A stretch of DNA of 64,000 nt. Source: Aquipuribacter nitratireducens. Lineage in GTDB: Bacteria; Actinomycetota; Actinomycetes; Actinomycetales; JBBAYJ01. The position numbers and the translations under genes were made by a program. The stretch is from assembly GCF_037860835.1 (NCBI RefSeq), contig NZ_JBBEOG010000008.1, forward strand, positions 1 to 64,000, given 5' to 3'. Of the stretch, positions 7,376-15,578 are shown in pieces (position 1 is the stretch's first letter; every line of letters starts with the position of its first letter). The notes beneath the pieces were generated by a model that was given only the letters and a program-made list of their open reading frames with translations, was not told the DNA's origin and searched no databases.

Positions 7376-9784
7376 ATGCCCAGCGACAGCCGACGCGGCG
7401 AGGGGAGGGCGCGGCCGGCGGCGCCGCGCAGCCTCGCCGACGACCTGCGTGCGCGCGCCGACGCCGAGCTCGTCGAGCTGCTGCGGCTGCGACCCGACCT
7501 CGCCCTGCCGGTCCCCACCGACGTCGCGTCGCTCGCGGTCCGCGCGACGACGCGCGCGAGCGTCCAGCGGGCGCTCGACCGGCTCGACGCGGGCGCCCTG
7601 CAGGTCGTCGAGGCACTGGCCGTCCTCCCCGAACCCGTCTCCCCCGCCGCGGTGTCACGCGCGTGGGGGGCCGACGCCCGTGCTCACGTCGAGCGGCTGC
7701 GGCGACTGGGCCTCGTGTGGGGGACGGCACGCGCGGTCCGGCTCGTCCGCGTCGCCCACGAGCTCCTCGGGCCGTACCCGGCCGGGCTCGGGCCGTCGCT
7801 GCGCGCGGTGCTCGACCGGCGCAGCCCCGCCCGGCTCACCGACCTCGCCGTGCGCCTGGGCCACGGCGAGACCGGCGACCCCGAGAAGGCGGTCGACGCC
7901 GTGGTGACGGCCCTCGGCGACCGCGCGGTCGTCGAGGGCCTGCTCGCCGACGCGCCCGACGGCGCCCGCGCCGTCCTCGAGCGGCTGTCGTGGGGACCGC
8001 CGGTCGGGGAGACACCCGCCGTGCTGGACCCGACGGGGCCGCTGGTGTGGCTGCTCCACCACGGGCTGCTCGCCGTCCCCGAACCCGGTCTCGTCGTCCT
8101 GCCGCGCGAGGTCGGACTCGCCCTGCGCGACGGGCGCACCCACGCCCACCCCGTCACCGGCCCGCCGGAACCCCCGCCCGGAGCGCGCGTGGACGAGCGG
8201 TGGCTCGCGCACGCCTCCGCCGGTTCCGCGGGCGAGGCCGTGCGGGTCGTGGGCGACGTCCTGCGGGCGAGCGAGCGCGTCACCCTCTCGGTGCGCCGCG
8301 CCGGCGGCGTCGCAGTGCGCGACCTCCGGCGGCTCGCCACCGCCCTCGGCGAGACCGAGACCACGACCGCCCGGGCGCTCACGGCGGCCCACGAGGCGGG
8401 GCTCCTCGACGCCTCCGACGACCCCGAGCCGCAGTGGCTGCCGACCCGCGCCGCCGACGACTGGCACGACGACGACGTCGCCGGCCGCTGGGCGGACCTC
8501 GCCGCCGCGTGGTGGGACAGCGACGCGGTCGCCTCGCTCGCCGGCGAGCGGGGCCCCGACGGCAGCGTCCGCGCCGTGCTGTCCGACGACACCCGGCGGG
8601 CGGGGTCCCTCGCGCTGCGGCACGAGGTGCTCCTCGACCTCGCGGAGCTGCCGCACGGCGTCGTCCTCCAGGCCCCGGACGTCGTCGCCCGGCTCGACGT
8701 CCGCTCACCGCGCCGCGCGGGACCGGGCCGCGCGGACCTCGTCCGGCGCCTCCTCGACGACGCCGCGTGGCTCGGCCTCACCGGGCAGGGTGCCCTCGCC
8801 CCGCCCGGCGCCGCCCTCGCGGCAGCCGCACCGGACGCCGACTCGGGCGCCGGGACACGGCGCGCGGCGGCCGCCGCCTCGCTGGCGGCGCTGCTGCCCG
8901 AGCCCGTCGACCACCTCCTGCTCCAGGCCGACCTCACGGCCGTGGCCCCGGGCCCCCTCGAGCCCGCCCTCGCCGCCGAGGTCGACCTCCTCGCCGACGT
9001 CGAGTCGCGCGGGGCCGCCACCGTGTACCGCTTCTCCGCCGACTCCGTCCGGCGGGCGCTCGACGCCGGTCGCACCGCGGACGACGTCCTCGAGACCCTG
9101 TCGCGGGCGAGCCCGACGGGGGTGCCGCAGCCGCTGGAGTACCTGGTCCGCGACGTCGCCCGCCGTCACGGCCTGGTGCGGGTGGGCGCCGCGGGCTCCT
9201 ACCTGCGCGCGGAGGACCCGGCCGCGCTCGCGGAGCTGCTCGCGGACCGCCGGCTGGCGCACCTGGGGCTGCGTCGCCTCGCGCCGACCGTCCTGGCCGC
9301 GCAGGCGGACGGCCCGACCGTCCTCGCGGCGCTCCGGGACGTGGGCCTCGCGCCCGCGGCCGAGGCGGCGGACGGCACGCTGCTCGTGAGCGGACCGTCG
9401 CGGCGCCGGGCACCGGCCCGGCGCCGGCCGCGGCGGACGGTCACCGCGCCCGTGCCGCCGGCGCCCGACCAGCTGGCCGAGGCCGTCCGCCGGTGGCGGC
9501 TCGCCGAGGCGGGGCCCCGCCCGGGCAGCGTCGAGCTGCCGTTCCTCGAGCCCCGGGTGAGCCTCGAGCTGCTGCGCGACGCCGTCGCCGCCCGTGGGCG
9601 GGTGTGGATCGGCTACGTCGACGAGACCGGACGCACCACGCGCCGCCTGCTCGAACCGCTCGCGCTGTCCGGGGGCAGGCTCACCGCCGTGGAGGTCGGC
9701 CGGCCGGGCACGAGGACCTTCTCCGTGCACCGCGTCACGGGCGCGGCGCACGCAGCGCAGGCGCCCGCCCAGGTGGAAGGATGA
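7376..9784 (+). CDS. helicase-associated domain protein (XPB/Ssl2 N-terminal-like, WYL-like end)
   Basis: Large soluble protein of 802 aa from the actinobacterial family that accompanies the XPB helicase. It contains a Helicase_C_3/XPB-Ssl2 N-terminal-like middle region (around LLLQADLTAVAPGPLEPALA) with winged-helix-like stretches before it. The C-terminal ~60 residues (VWIGYVDETGRTTRRLLEPL) look like a WYL-type domain. It probably binds DNA or regulates XPB; no catalytic helicase motifs are seen. The ATG start fits the -10 spaced 7 nt upstream. It begins the plus-strand run leading to XPB. Confidence 0.85.
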   Translation: MPSDSRRGEGRARPAAPRSLADDLRARADAELVELLRLRPDLALPVPTDVASLAVRATTRASVQRALDRLDAGALQVVEALAVLPEPVSPAAVSRAWGADARAHVERLRRLGLVWGTARAVRLVRVAHELLGPYPAGLGPSLRAVLDRRSPARLTDLAVRLGHGETGDPEKAVDAVVTALGDRAVVEGLLADAPDGARAVLERLSWGPPVGETPAVLDPTGPLVWLLHHGLLAVPEPGLVVLPREVGLALRDGRTHAHPVTGPPEPPPGARVDERWLAHASAGSAGEAVRVVGDVLRASERVTLSVRRAGGVAVRDLRRLATALGETETTTARALTAAHEAGLLDASDDPEPQWLPTRAADDWHDDDVAGRWADLAAAWWDSDAVASLAGERGPDGSVRAVLSDDTRRAGSLALRHEVLLDLAELPHGVVLQAPDVVARLDVRSPRRAGPGRADLVRRLLDDAAWLGLTGQGALAPPGAALAAAAPDADSGAGTRRAAAAASLAALLPEPVDHLLLQADLTAVAPGPLEPALAAEVDLLADVESRGAATVYRFSADSVRRALDAGRTADDVLETLSRASPTGVPQPLEYLVRDVARRHGLVRVGAAGSYLRAEDPAALAELLADRRLAHLGLRRLAPTVLAAQADGPTVLAALRDVGLAPAAEAADGTLLVSGPSRRRAPARRRPRRTVTAPVPPAPDQLAEAVRRWRLAEAGPRPGSVELPFLEPRVSLELLRDAVAARGRVWIGYVDETGRTTRRLLEPLALSGGRLTAVEVGRPGTRTFSVHRVTGAAHAAQAPAQVEG

Positions 9785-9815
9785 GCGCCGCAGCCGCGAC
9801 GCAGGAGGGACCACC

Positions 9816-10709
9816 ATGACCGACCAGACCGGCCGCCCCGACGACGACGACCGCCCCGCCGACGACCGCCCCGCCGAGGGCACGCCGCCGGAGCCGCAGC
9901 GCCAGGAGGATGCGGGGTCGGTGCTCTCGGGCTTCTCGTGGGACGACCCCGCCGGCGCGGCGCCCGCCCGCCCCGACGACTCCGCCGAGGCGTCCGAGCC
10001 GACGCCAGCGCAGTCGCCGCCGACCGCCCCGTACCCGGCGGCGTCGTCGAGCACGCCGGAGCCGACCCGGGACCCGTCGCCCGGCGGGGGTGCGAGCGCG
10101 TCCAGCGACCCCTACGCCTCCCCGCCGCCGGGTGTCTCCGACCCGGCCGGCACCAGCAGCGGGTACGGCCAGCAGCCGTACGGCACCCAGTACGGCGACC
10201 AGCAGTACGGGCAGCAGCCGTACGGCGACCAGCAGTACGGGCAGCAGTACGGCGGCCAGCAGCAGTACGGGAGCCAGCAGCAGTACGGCCAGCAGCAGTA
10301 CGGCGGCCAGCAGCCCTACGGGTCCGAGCAGCAGTACGGCCAGCAGCAGTACGGGTACGGCGCGACGCCGCCCGCGTCGTCGCAGCCGTACGGCTACCCG
10401 GCGCCGTACGGCGCCGGTGCCGGCGACCCCGAGGCGGAGAAGGTCCGCTCCAGCGCCGTCCTGTGGACCATCCTCAACGGCGTCGCGATCTTCCTCTGCG
10501 GCAACCTCCTCGCCATCGGCGGCGTCGTGTGCGCCGCCGTCGCCATCGGCCGGGCACGGGAGGACACGCAGGCGGCGCGCGGCCTGGTCCGCTGGTCGTG
10601 GATCCTCTTCGCCGCCGGCTTCGCCCTCGCCATCCTGTTCGTCCTCGTCCTCATCGTCTTCGGCTTCGCGGGCGCGCTCGGAACAGCGGGGATGTCCGGG
10701 GAGTTCTGA
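9816..10709 (+). CDS. CD225/dispanin-like membrane protein with prion-like QQYG-rich N-terminus
   Basis: Protein of 297 aa. An acidic/proline-rich N-terminus (1-115) is followed by a Gln-Tyr-Gly repeat tract (about 115-205), then two membrane helices (VLWTILNGVAIFLCGNLLAI and WSWILFAAGFALAILFVLVL) joined by a loop with R-A-R-E. The Tyr/Gln/Pro-rich tail plus two-helix core resembles bacterial CD225/dispanin proteins; DUF4190 is an alternative name for this type of core. A good ribosome site (GGAGGGA, 9803-9809) precedes ATG 9816. Its place between two XPB-related genes is unexplained. Confidence 0.8.
   Translation: MTDQTGRPDDDDRPADDRPAEGTPPEPQRQEDAGSVLSGFSWDDPAGAAPARPDDSAEASEPTPAQSPPTAPYPAASSSTPEPTRDPSPGGGASASSDPYASPPPGVSDPAGTSSGYGQQPYGTQYGDQQYGQQPYGDQQYGQQYGGQQQYGSQQQYGQQQYGGQQPYGSEQQYGQQQYGYGATPPASSQPYGYPAPYGAGAGDPEAEKVRSSAVLWTILNGVAIFLCGNLLAIGGVVCAAVAIGRAREDTQAARGLVRWSWILFAAGFALAILFVLVLIVFGFAGALGTAGMSGEF
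10150..10410 (+). repeat. in-frame QQYG-coding degenerate tandem repeat
   Basis: Degenerate tandem units around CAGCAGTACGG of 12-18 bp encode (G)QQ(Q/P)YG repeats, about a dozen copies. They form a low-complexity, slippage-prone region inside the CD225-like gene. Confidence 0.85.
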
Positions 10710-10715
10710 CCCGGT

Positions 10716-12380
10716 GTGAACGGGCCCCTCATCGTCCAGTCCGACCGGACGCTGCTGCTCGAGGTCGACCACCCCGACGCGGCGGCGTGCCGTCGGTCGA
10801 TCGCGCCGTTCGCAGAGCTGGAGCGCGCACCGGAGCACGTCCACACGTACCGTCTGACCCCGCTCGGGCTGTGGAACGCGCGGGCCGCGGGCATCGACGC
10901 CGAGCAGGTCGTCGACGCCCTCCTCACCCACTCCCGCTACCCGGTGCCGAACGCCCTGCTCGTCGACGTCGCGGAGACGATGTCCCGCTACGGCCGGCTG
11001 CAGCTGGTCAAGGACGGCGACGACCTCGTGCTGCGCGCGCTCGACCGGCCCGTGCTGGAGGAGGTGCTGCGGTCGAAGAAGGTCGCGCCGCTGGTCGGGC
11101 GCCGCCTGTCCGACGACGAGGTCGCCGTCCACCCCAGCGAGCGCGGGCACCTCAAGCAGGTGCTGCTCAAGCTCGGCTGGCCCGCGGAGGACCTCGCGGG
11201 CTACGTCGACGGCGAGGCGCACCCCATCGGCCTGCGGACCGACGACTGGCACCTGCGGCCGTACCAGGCGGAGGCCGTCGACGGCTTCTGGCACGGCGGC
11301 TCCGGGGTGGTCGTCCTCCCGTGCGGCGCGGGCAAGACCCTCGTCGGGGCGGGGGCGATGGCCCGGGCCGAGGCGACGACGCTCATCCTCGTGACGAACA
11401 CCGTGTCGGCGCGGCAGTGGAAGGACGAGCTCCTGCGGCGCACGACCCTCACCGAGGACGAGATCGGCGAGTACTCCGGGCAGCGCAAGCAGATCCGCCC
11501 CGTCACCATCGCGACGTACCAGGTGATGACGACGAAGCGGAAGGGCGTCTACCCCCACCTCGAGGTGTTCGACGCCCGCGACTGGGGTCTCGTGGTCTAC
11601 GACGAGGTCCACCTGCTGCCCGCGCCGATCTTCCGGATGACGGCCGACCTGCAGGCCCGGCGCCGGCTCGGCCTCACCGCGACGCTGGTCCGCGAGGACG
11701 GCCGCGAGGGCGACGTCTTCAGCCTCATCGGACCCAAGCGGTACGACGCCCCGTGGAAGGACATCGAGTCGCAGGGGTACATCGCCCCCGCGGACTGCGT
11801 CGAGGTCCGGGTGACGCTGCCGGAGGCCGAGCGGCTCGTGTACGCGACCGCGGAGCCCGACGAGCGGTACCGGCTCTGCAGCACGAGCGCGCAGAAGACC
11901 GCGGTCGTCGAGCAGCTCGTCGCGCGTCACCGGGGCGAGCCGACCCTCGTCATCGGGCAGTTCCTCGACCAGCTCGACGACATCGGCACACGCATCGACG
12001 CGCCGGTCATCACGGGCGCCACGACGGTCCGGGAGCGGCAGCGGCTCTTCGACGCCTTCCGTGCCGGCGAGCTCACGACGCTCGTCGTGAGCAAGGTCGC
12101 GAACTTCTCCATCGACCTGCCGGAGGCGGCCGTCGCGATCCAGGTGTCCGGGGCGTTCGGGTCACGGCAGGAGGAGGCGCAGCGCCTCGGCCGGGTCCTG
12201 CGTCCCAAGGCCGACGGGCGCACCGCCCGCTTCTACGCCGTCGTCGCCCGCGACACCCAGGACCAGGAGTTCGCCCAGCACCGGCAGCGCTTCCTCGCCG
12301 AGCAGGGCTACGCGTACCGCATCGTCGACGCCGACGACCTCGCCGGCGGGGCGGCGGACGTCGCGACCGCGGTGGACTGA
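10716..12380 (+). CDS. DNA repair helicase XPB
   Basis: SF2 helicase of 554 aa, colinear with bacterial XPB proteins. The N-terminal ~170 residues form the damage-recognition-like domain. Walker A (CGAGKT) lies near residue 205, the DEVH box (YDEVHLLPA) near 295, motif III as LGLTATL, and the C-terminal motif VI as QRLGRVLRP. It is predicted to unwind DNA 3'-5' in repair, together with the helicase-associated protein upstream. The GTG start lies 6 bp after the CD225-like gene, indicating one operon. Confidence 0.95.
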   Translation: MNGPLIVQSDRTLLLEVDHPDAAACRRSIAPFAELERAPEHVHTYRLTPLGLWNARAAGIDAEQVVDALLTHSRYPVPNALLVDVAETMSRYGRLQLVKDGDDLVLRALDRPVLEEVLRSKKVAPLVGRRLSDDEVAVHPSERGHLKQVLLKLGWPAEDLAGYVDGEAHPIGLRTDDWHLRPYQAEAVDGFWHGGSGVVVLPCGAGKTLVGAGAMARAEATTLILVTNTVSARQWKDELLRRTTLTEDEIGEYSGQRKQIRPVTIATYQVMTTKRKGVYPHLEVFDARDWGLVVYDEVHLLPAPIFRMTADLQARRRLGLTATLVREDGREGDVFSLIGPKRYDAPWKDIESQGYIAPADCVEVRVTLPEAERLVYATAEPDERYRLCSTSAQKTAVVEQLVARHRGEPTLVIGQFLDQLDDIGTRIDAPVITGATTVRERQRLFDAFRAGELTTLVVSKVANFSIDLPEAAVAIQVSGAFGSRQEEAQRLGRVLRPKADGRTARFYAVVARDTQDQEFAQHRQRFLAEQGYAYRIVDADDLAGGAADVATAVD

Positions 12381-12390
12381 GCCGCGTCGC

Positions 12391-12831
12391 GTGCAGCACG
12401 AGGGGTGGGTGCTCGCGCTCGTCGTCGCGGCGGCGGCCCACGCCGGGCTCGAGCTCGTCGTCCACCTCGTCGTCTACCCGGCGCTGGCGGGCGGCTCGGC
12501 GGCCTCCCCGGCGACGGCTCTCGCGGCGCACGAGGCGCACACGAGGCGGATGGCCGTCGCGGTCGCGCCCGTGTACCTCGCCCTCGTGGTCTCGGCCGCC
12601 GGCGCGCTCGCGACCGGCCCCGGTCCACTGACGGTCGTCGCGGCTGTCCTCGTCGTCGCGGTCCTCGCCGTGACGGCGTTCCTCGCGGTCCCCTGCCACG
12701 ACGCGCTCCGCCGCTCCCGCGACCCGGCCGAGCGGGCCCGGCTGCACCGCCGGCTCGCCCGCACCGACCTCGTCCGGCTCCTGCTCGCGGTGGCGCTCCT
12801 CGTGGTCTCGCTCGGCCTCGCCACCGCCTGA
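12391..12831 (+). CDS. four-helix membrane protein of unknown function
   Basis: Integral membrane protein of 146 aa with four hydrophobic segments: residues ~5-35, ~53-75, ~80-103 and ~125-145. A conserved-looking His-x-x-His type arrangement is present in helix 1 (AAAHAGLELVVHLVVYP), and the third loop is charged. It vaguely resembles DUF1772-type proteins, but I do not recognise the family with certainty. It starts 10 bp after the XPB stop and is probably the last gene of that operon. Confidence 0.7.
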   Translation: MQHEGWVLALVVAAAAHAGLELVVHLVVYPALAGGSAASPATALAAHEAHTRRMAVAVAPVYLALVVSAAGALATGPGPLTVVAAVLVVAVLAVTAFLAVPCHDALRRSRDPAERARLHRRLARTDLVRLLLAVALLVVSLGLATA

Positions 12832-12868
12832 GGGGGACGACCCCGACGACCGCCCCGACGGCCGCCCC

Positions 12869-12940
12869 GACAACTGGTCATGATCGATGACGTGCCTCGC
12901 CCCGCGTGGAGGGGAATCGCGACAACGGTCATGATCCATC
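12869..12940 (+). repeat. left copy of inverted paired repeat flanking the AbiEi/DUF559 gene
   Basis: Two forward copies of a ~20-bp motif, GACAACTGGTCATGATCGAT (12869-) and GACAACGGTCATGATCCATC (12921-12940), start 52 bp apart. The same pair appears in inverted orientation downstream of the gene (14017-14088), so the two blocks look like terminal repeats of a small cassette. Confidence 0.75.
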
Positions 12941-13072
12941 ACCGGGGTAGGCGATCAACGGGCGGCGGACCGCGGCGCGCTCCCGTCCACAGGCTCCGTC
13001 GGCGGTCGACCGTCCACACCAGGACCCACCGCCTACGAGGACCACGCCCGCCCGCCGTCACTCTGCTCGGCC

Positions 13073-13984
13073 ATGGAGCTTCCCCCGCCGTTGACGTCCC
13101 TCGCCCTCGCCCAGGACTGGGTCCTGACCGCGAGGCAGCTTCGTGCGGCCGGCCTCCATCCCTCCGAGATCCAGCGCCACGTCGCCTCCGGCCGGTGGGT
13201 CCGTGTCCGCCGCGGGGTCTACCTGGTCGAACCCGAGAAGGCACGGCTCATGGGGGCGTGGGTGGAGGCACGCGCCCTCGCGCTCCGGTTCCCCGGCTGC
13301 GTCGTCGCCGGTCTCTCGGCGGCCCGGGTGTGGCAGCTCAAGCAGGTGCCCAGCGGCCCACCCGAGATGGTGGTCCGACCGGGCGCCGCGCTGGCGGCGC
13401 GCCACGACCTGCGCCCACGGCAGTGGGAGCTCGGCGCGGGTGACGTGCAGGTCGTGAGGGGCGTCGCCGTCACGACGGTCGCCCGTACCCTCGCCGACCT
13501 TGCGTGCACGCACGACCGGCTCGACGTCCTGCCGTTCCTCGACGCCGCGGTTCGGGCCGGGCGCGTGACCACGAAGGAGCTCCTCGCGATCGGTCAGGGG
13601 CTCACCGGGCGACCGGGCGCCTCCCACGTGGCGGACCTGTGGGGTCTTGTCGACGGCAGGGCCGAGTCGGGGCTCGAGAGCAAGGTCCGGCTCCGGTGCG
13701 TGGACGCGGAGCTTCCGCCCGACGCGGTCCAGCTCGAGGTGCGCGACCACACGGGCCGGCTCGTCGCCCGCGCCGACCTCGGCTACCGGCTCCGACGACG
13801 GCGACACGGCTGGCTGCTCGTCGAGGCGGACGGCACCGAGGTCCACGCTGCACCGGCCGCGCTGTACCGGGACCGTCACCGGTGGAACGACGTCAGCGTC
13901 CTCGACCACGTCTCGCTGCGCTTCACCACGGTCGACACCATCGATCCGTTCACCATCCCGCGCGCCATCAGGGCCGCCCTGTGA
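13073..13984 (+). CDS. AbiEi-type antitoxin-domain protein with DUF559/Vsr-like nuclease domain
   Basis: Protein of 303 aa. Residues ~8-52 form a winged helix like the N-terminal domain of AbiEi antitoxins (LTARQLRAAGLHPSEIQRHV, then RVRRGVYLV). Residues ~185-295 resemble the DUF559/very-short-patch-repair nuclease fold: SGLESKVR, ARADLGYR, LLVEADG, then a His and YRDRHRWNDV. The acidic residues and His expected for that fold are visible, but activity is unproven. No AbiEii nucleotidyltransferase toxin lies beside it. ATG at 13073 opens directly into the conserved domain. The gene is bracketed by inverted repeat pairs, suggesting horizontal acquisition. Confidence 0.85.
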   Translation: MELPPPLTSLALAQDWVLTARQLRAAGLHPSEIQRHVASGRWVRVRRGVYLVEPEKARLMGAWVEARALALRFPGCVVAGLSAARVWQLKQVPSGPPEMVVRPGAALAARHDLRPRQWELGAGDVQVVRGVAVTTVARTLADLACTHDRLDVLPFLDAAVRAGRVTTKELLAIGQGLTGRPGASHVADLWGLVDGRAESGLESKVRLRCVDAELPPDAVQLEVRDHTGRLVARADLGYRLRRRRHGWLLVEADGTEVHAAPAALYRDRHRWNDVSVLDHVSLRFTTVDTIDPFTIPRAIRAAL

Positions 13985-14016
13985 GGCACGAGGGGCGAGC
14001 CGCTGGATGGAAGCCC

Positions 14017-14088
14017 AAGGATCATGACGGCTGTCGCCCGGATCCGGGCCGGCACGCGACCGAGCGCATCGATCATGACGGTTGTCGT
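14017..14088 (-). repeat. right copy of inverted paired repeat flanking the AbiEi/DUF559 gene
   Basis: Read on the minus strand: GACAACCGTCATGATCGATG (start at 14086) and GACAGCCGTCATGATCCTTG (start 14035), 51 bp apart. Order and variants match the left block: the outer copy ends GATCGATG and the inner copy GATCC. A 14-bp perfect palindrome (14036-14049) lies between the two copies. Confidence 0.75.
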
Positions 14089-14129
14089 GAGGAGGTGACG
14101 AGCGCCCGCAGCGCGGGTACGGAGGAGGG

Positions 14130-15578
14130 ATGGCGCAGCGGACCGACGACGACCGGAGGGCCCACGAGGTCCGTCCCGCGACCCGATACGCCCTGCTGAG
14201 CGGCGCCGGCCTCGCCGTCGTCCTCGCGAGCGCGACGACCGCAGGCGTGCTCCTCGCGCTGGTGGCCTCGCAGTGGCCGCCCCTGCAGGGCGTCGACCAG
14301 GCGGTCGTCGACGCGGCGAACTCCGCCGTCTCCGAACGCCCGCTCGTCGTCACGGGGCTCACGCTCCTCACGTGGCTCGGCGGCTCACCCGCCCTCACCG
14401 CGGTGGTCAGCGTCCTCGTCGTCGGGCTGCTCGTGCGCCGGCTGTGGCGGCTCGCCGTCTACGCGGCCGTGACGGGGCTCGGCGCGGCCGTCCTCAGCTC
14501 CGGCACGAAGGCGCTCGTGGAGCGCGTCCGGCCGGCGGTCGACCTGCCGGTGTCCGAGGCGCCGGGCTACAGCTTCCCGAGCGGGCACTCGCTCGGCTCG
14601 GCCGTGACGTACGGCGTCGTCGTGCTCGTCCTCCTCCCGCTCGTCCCGCAGCGGCGGCGCCCGCTGGTCATCGGGCTCGCCGCCCTGCTCGTGGTCCTCA
14701 TCGGCGCCACCCGCGTCGCGCTCGGGGTGCACTACCCCTCCGACGTCGTCGGCGGCTGGGCGGCCGGGGTCGTGTGGCTCGCGGTCACCGCCCTCGCCTT
14801 CCGCGACTGGCGCCACCACGAGGGCCTCGGCGCGCGGGACGACGACGGCCTCACGACGTCACCGGACGAGCGCGCCGCGCTCGACCCCGCACCCGCGCAC
14901 GACCGGCCGGTGCCGAGCGGGGCCCGAGGCGCCGCCGTCCTCCTCGTCACCGCGGTCGCGTTGTGGGGCGCGATGGCGGTGCTCGGCACGGTCCTCACGC
15001 GGGTGACGGGGCTGCGGGCAGCCGAGGCCGAGCTCGTCGCCGCGCTCGCCGACGCCCGCTCCCCCGCGGTCACCGACGTCGTCGCGACTCTCGGGCGCCT
15101 CGGCGACACGGGCGCGGTCGTCGCCGTCCTCGCCGTCACCGCCCCGCTCGCGGTCGTCCTCACCCGGCGCTGGGCTCCGGCGGTCGTCCTCCTCCTCGCC
15201 GTCGTCGGGGAGTCGCTCGTCTTCGTGGCCGTCTCGACGGTCGTCGAGCGCAGCCGCCCCGACGTCGAGCAGGTCCCCGCCGAGCTGCCGACGACCTCGT
15301 ACGCCTTCCCGTCCGGGCACGTCGCGGCCGCGGTCGCCCTCTACGGCACGCTCGCGCTCCTCGTCCTCGTGTGGGTCCGCCACCCGCTGCGCCGGGCGGG
15401 CGCGGGCGTCCTCTGCCTCGTCGTCGTCGCCGTCTGCGTGTCCCGCGTCTACGAGGGCGTCCACTTCCCGACCGACGTCGCGGGCGGGCTCGTCCTCGGC
15501 GGGGTGTGGGTGGCGGTGTGCTGGTCCGTCGTCCGGCCTGCGCGCGGCGCCCCGTACGCGAGGGCGTCCGCGGCATGA
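14130..15578 (+). CDS. tandem PAP2-domain phosphatase (membrane)
   Basis: Integral membrane protein of 482 aa with two PAP2 phosphatase domains. The first (about 20-225) has all three motifs: KALVERVRP (K127), PSGH (150-153) and R-x5-H-x3-D (TRVALGVHYPSD). The second (about 265-475) keeps PSGH and SRVYEGVHFPTD but has Ser where motif 1 should have Lys (STVVERSRP). It may therefore be a weak or regulatory domain. Likely substrates are undecaprenyl-PP or other lipid phosphates at the outer membrane face. A GGAGGAGGG ribosome site precedes the ATG. It heads a five-gene coupled operon. Confidence 0.92.
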   Translation: MAQRTDDDRRAHEVRPATRYALLSGAGLAVVLASATTAGVLLALVASQWPPLQGVDQAVVDAANSAVSERPLVVTGLTLLTWLGGSPALTAVVSVLVVGLLVRRLWRLAVYAAVTGLGAAVLSSGTKALVERVRPAVDLPVSEAPGYSFPSGHSLGSAVTYGVVVLVLLPLVPQRRRPLVIGLAALLVVLIGATRVALGVHYPSDVVGGWAAGVVWLAVTALAFRDWRHHEGLGARDDDGLTTSPDERAALDPAPAHDRPVPSGARGAAVLLVTAVALWGAMAVLGTVLTRVTGLRAAEAELVAALADARSPAVTDVVATLGRLGDTGAVVAVLAVTAPLAVVLTRRWAPAVVLLLAVVGESLVFVAVSTVVERSRPDVEQVPAELPTTSYAFPSGHVAAAVALYGTLALLVLVWVRHPLRRAGAGVLCLVVVAVCVSRVYEGVHFPTDVAGGLVLGGVWVAVCWSVVRPARGAPYARASAA

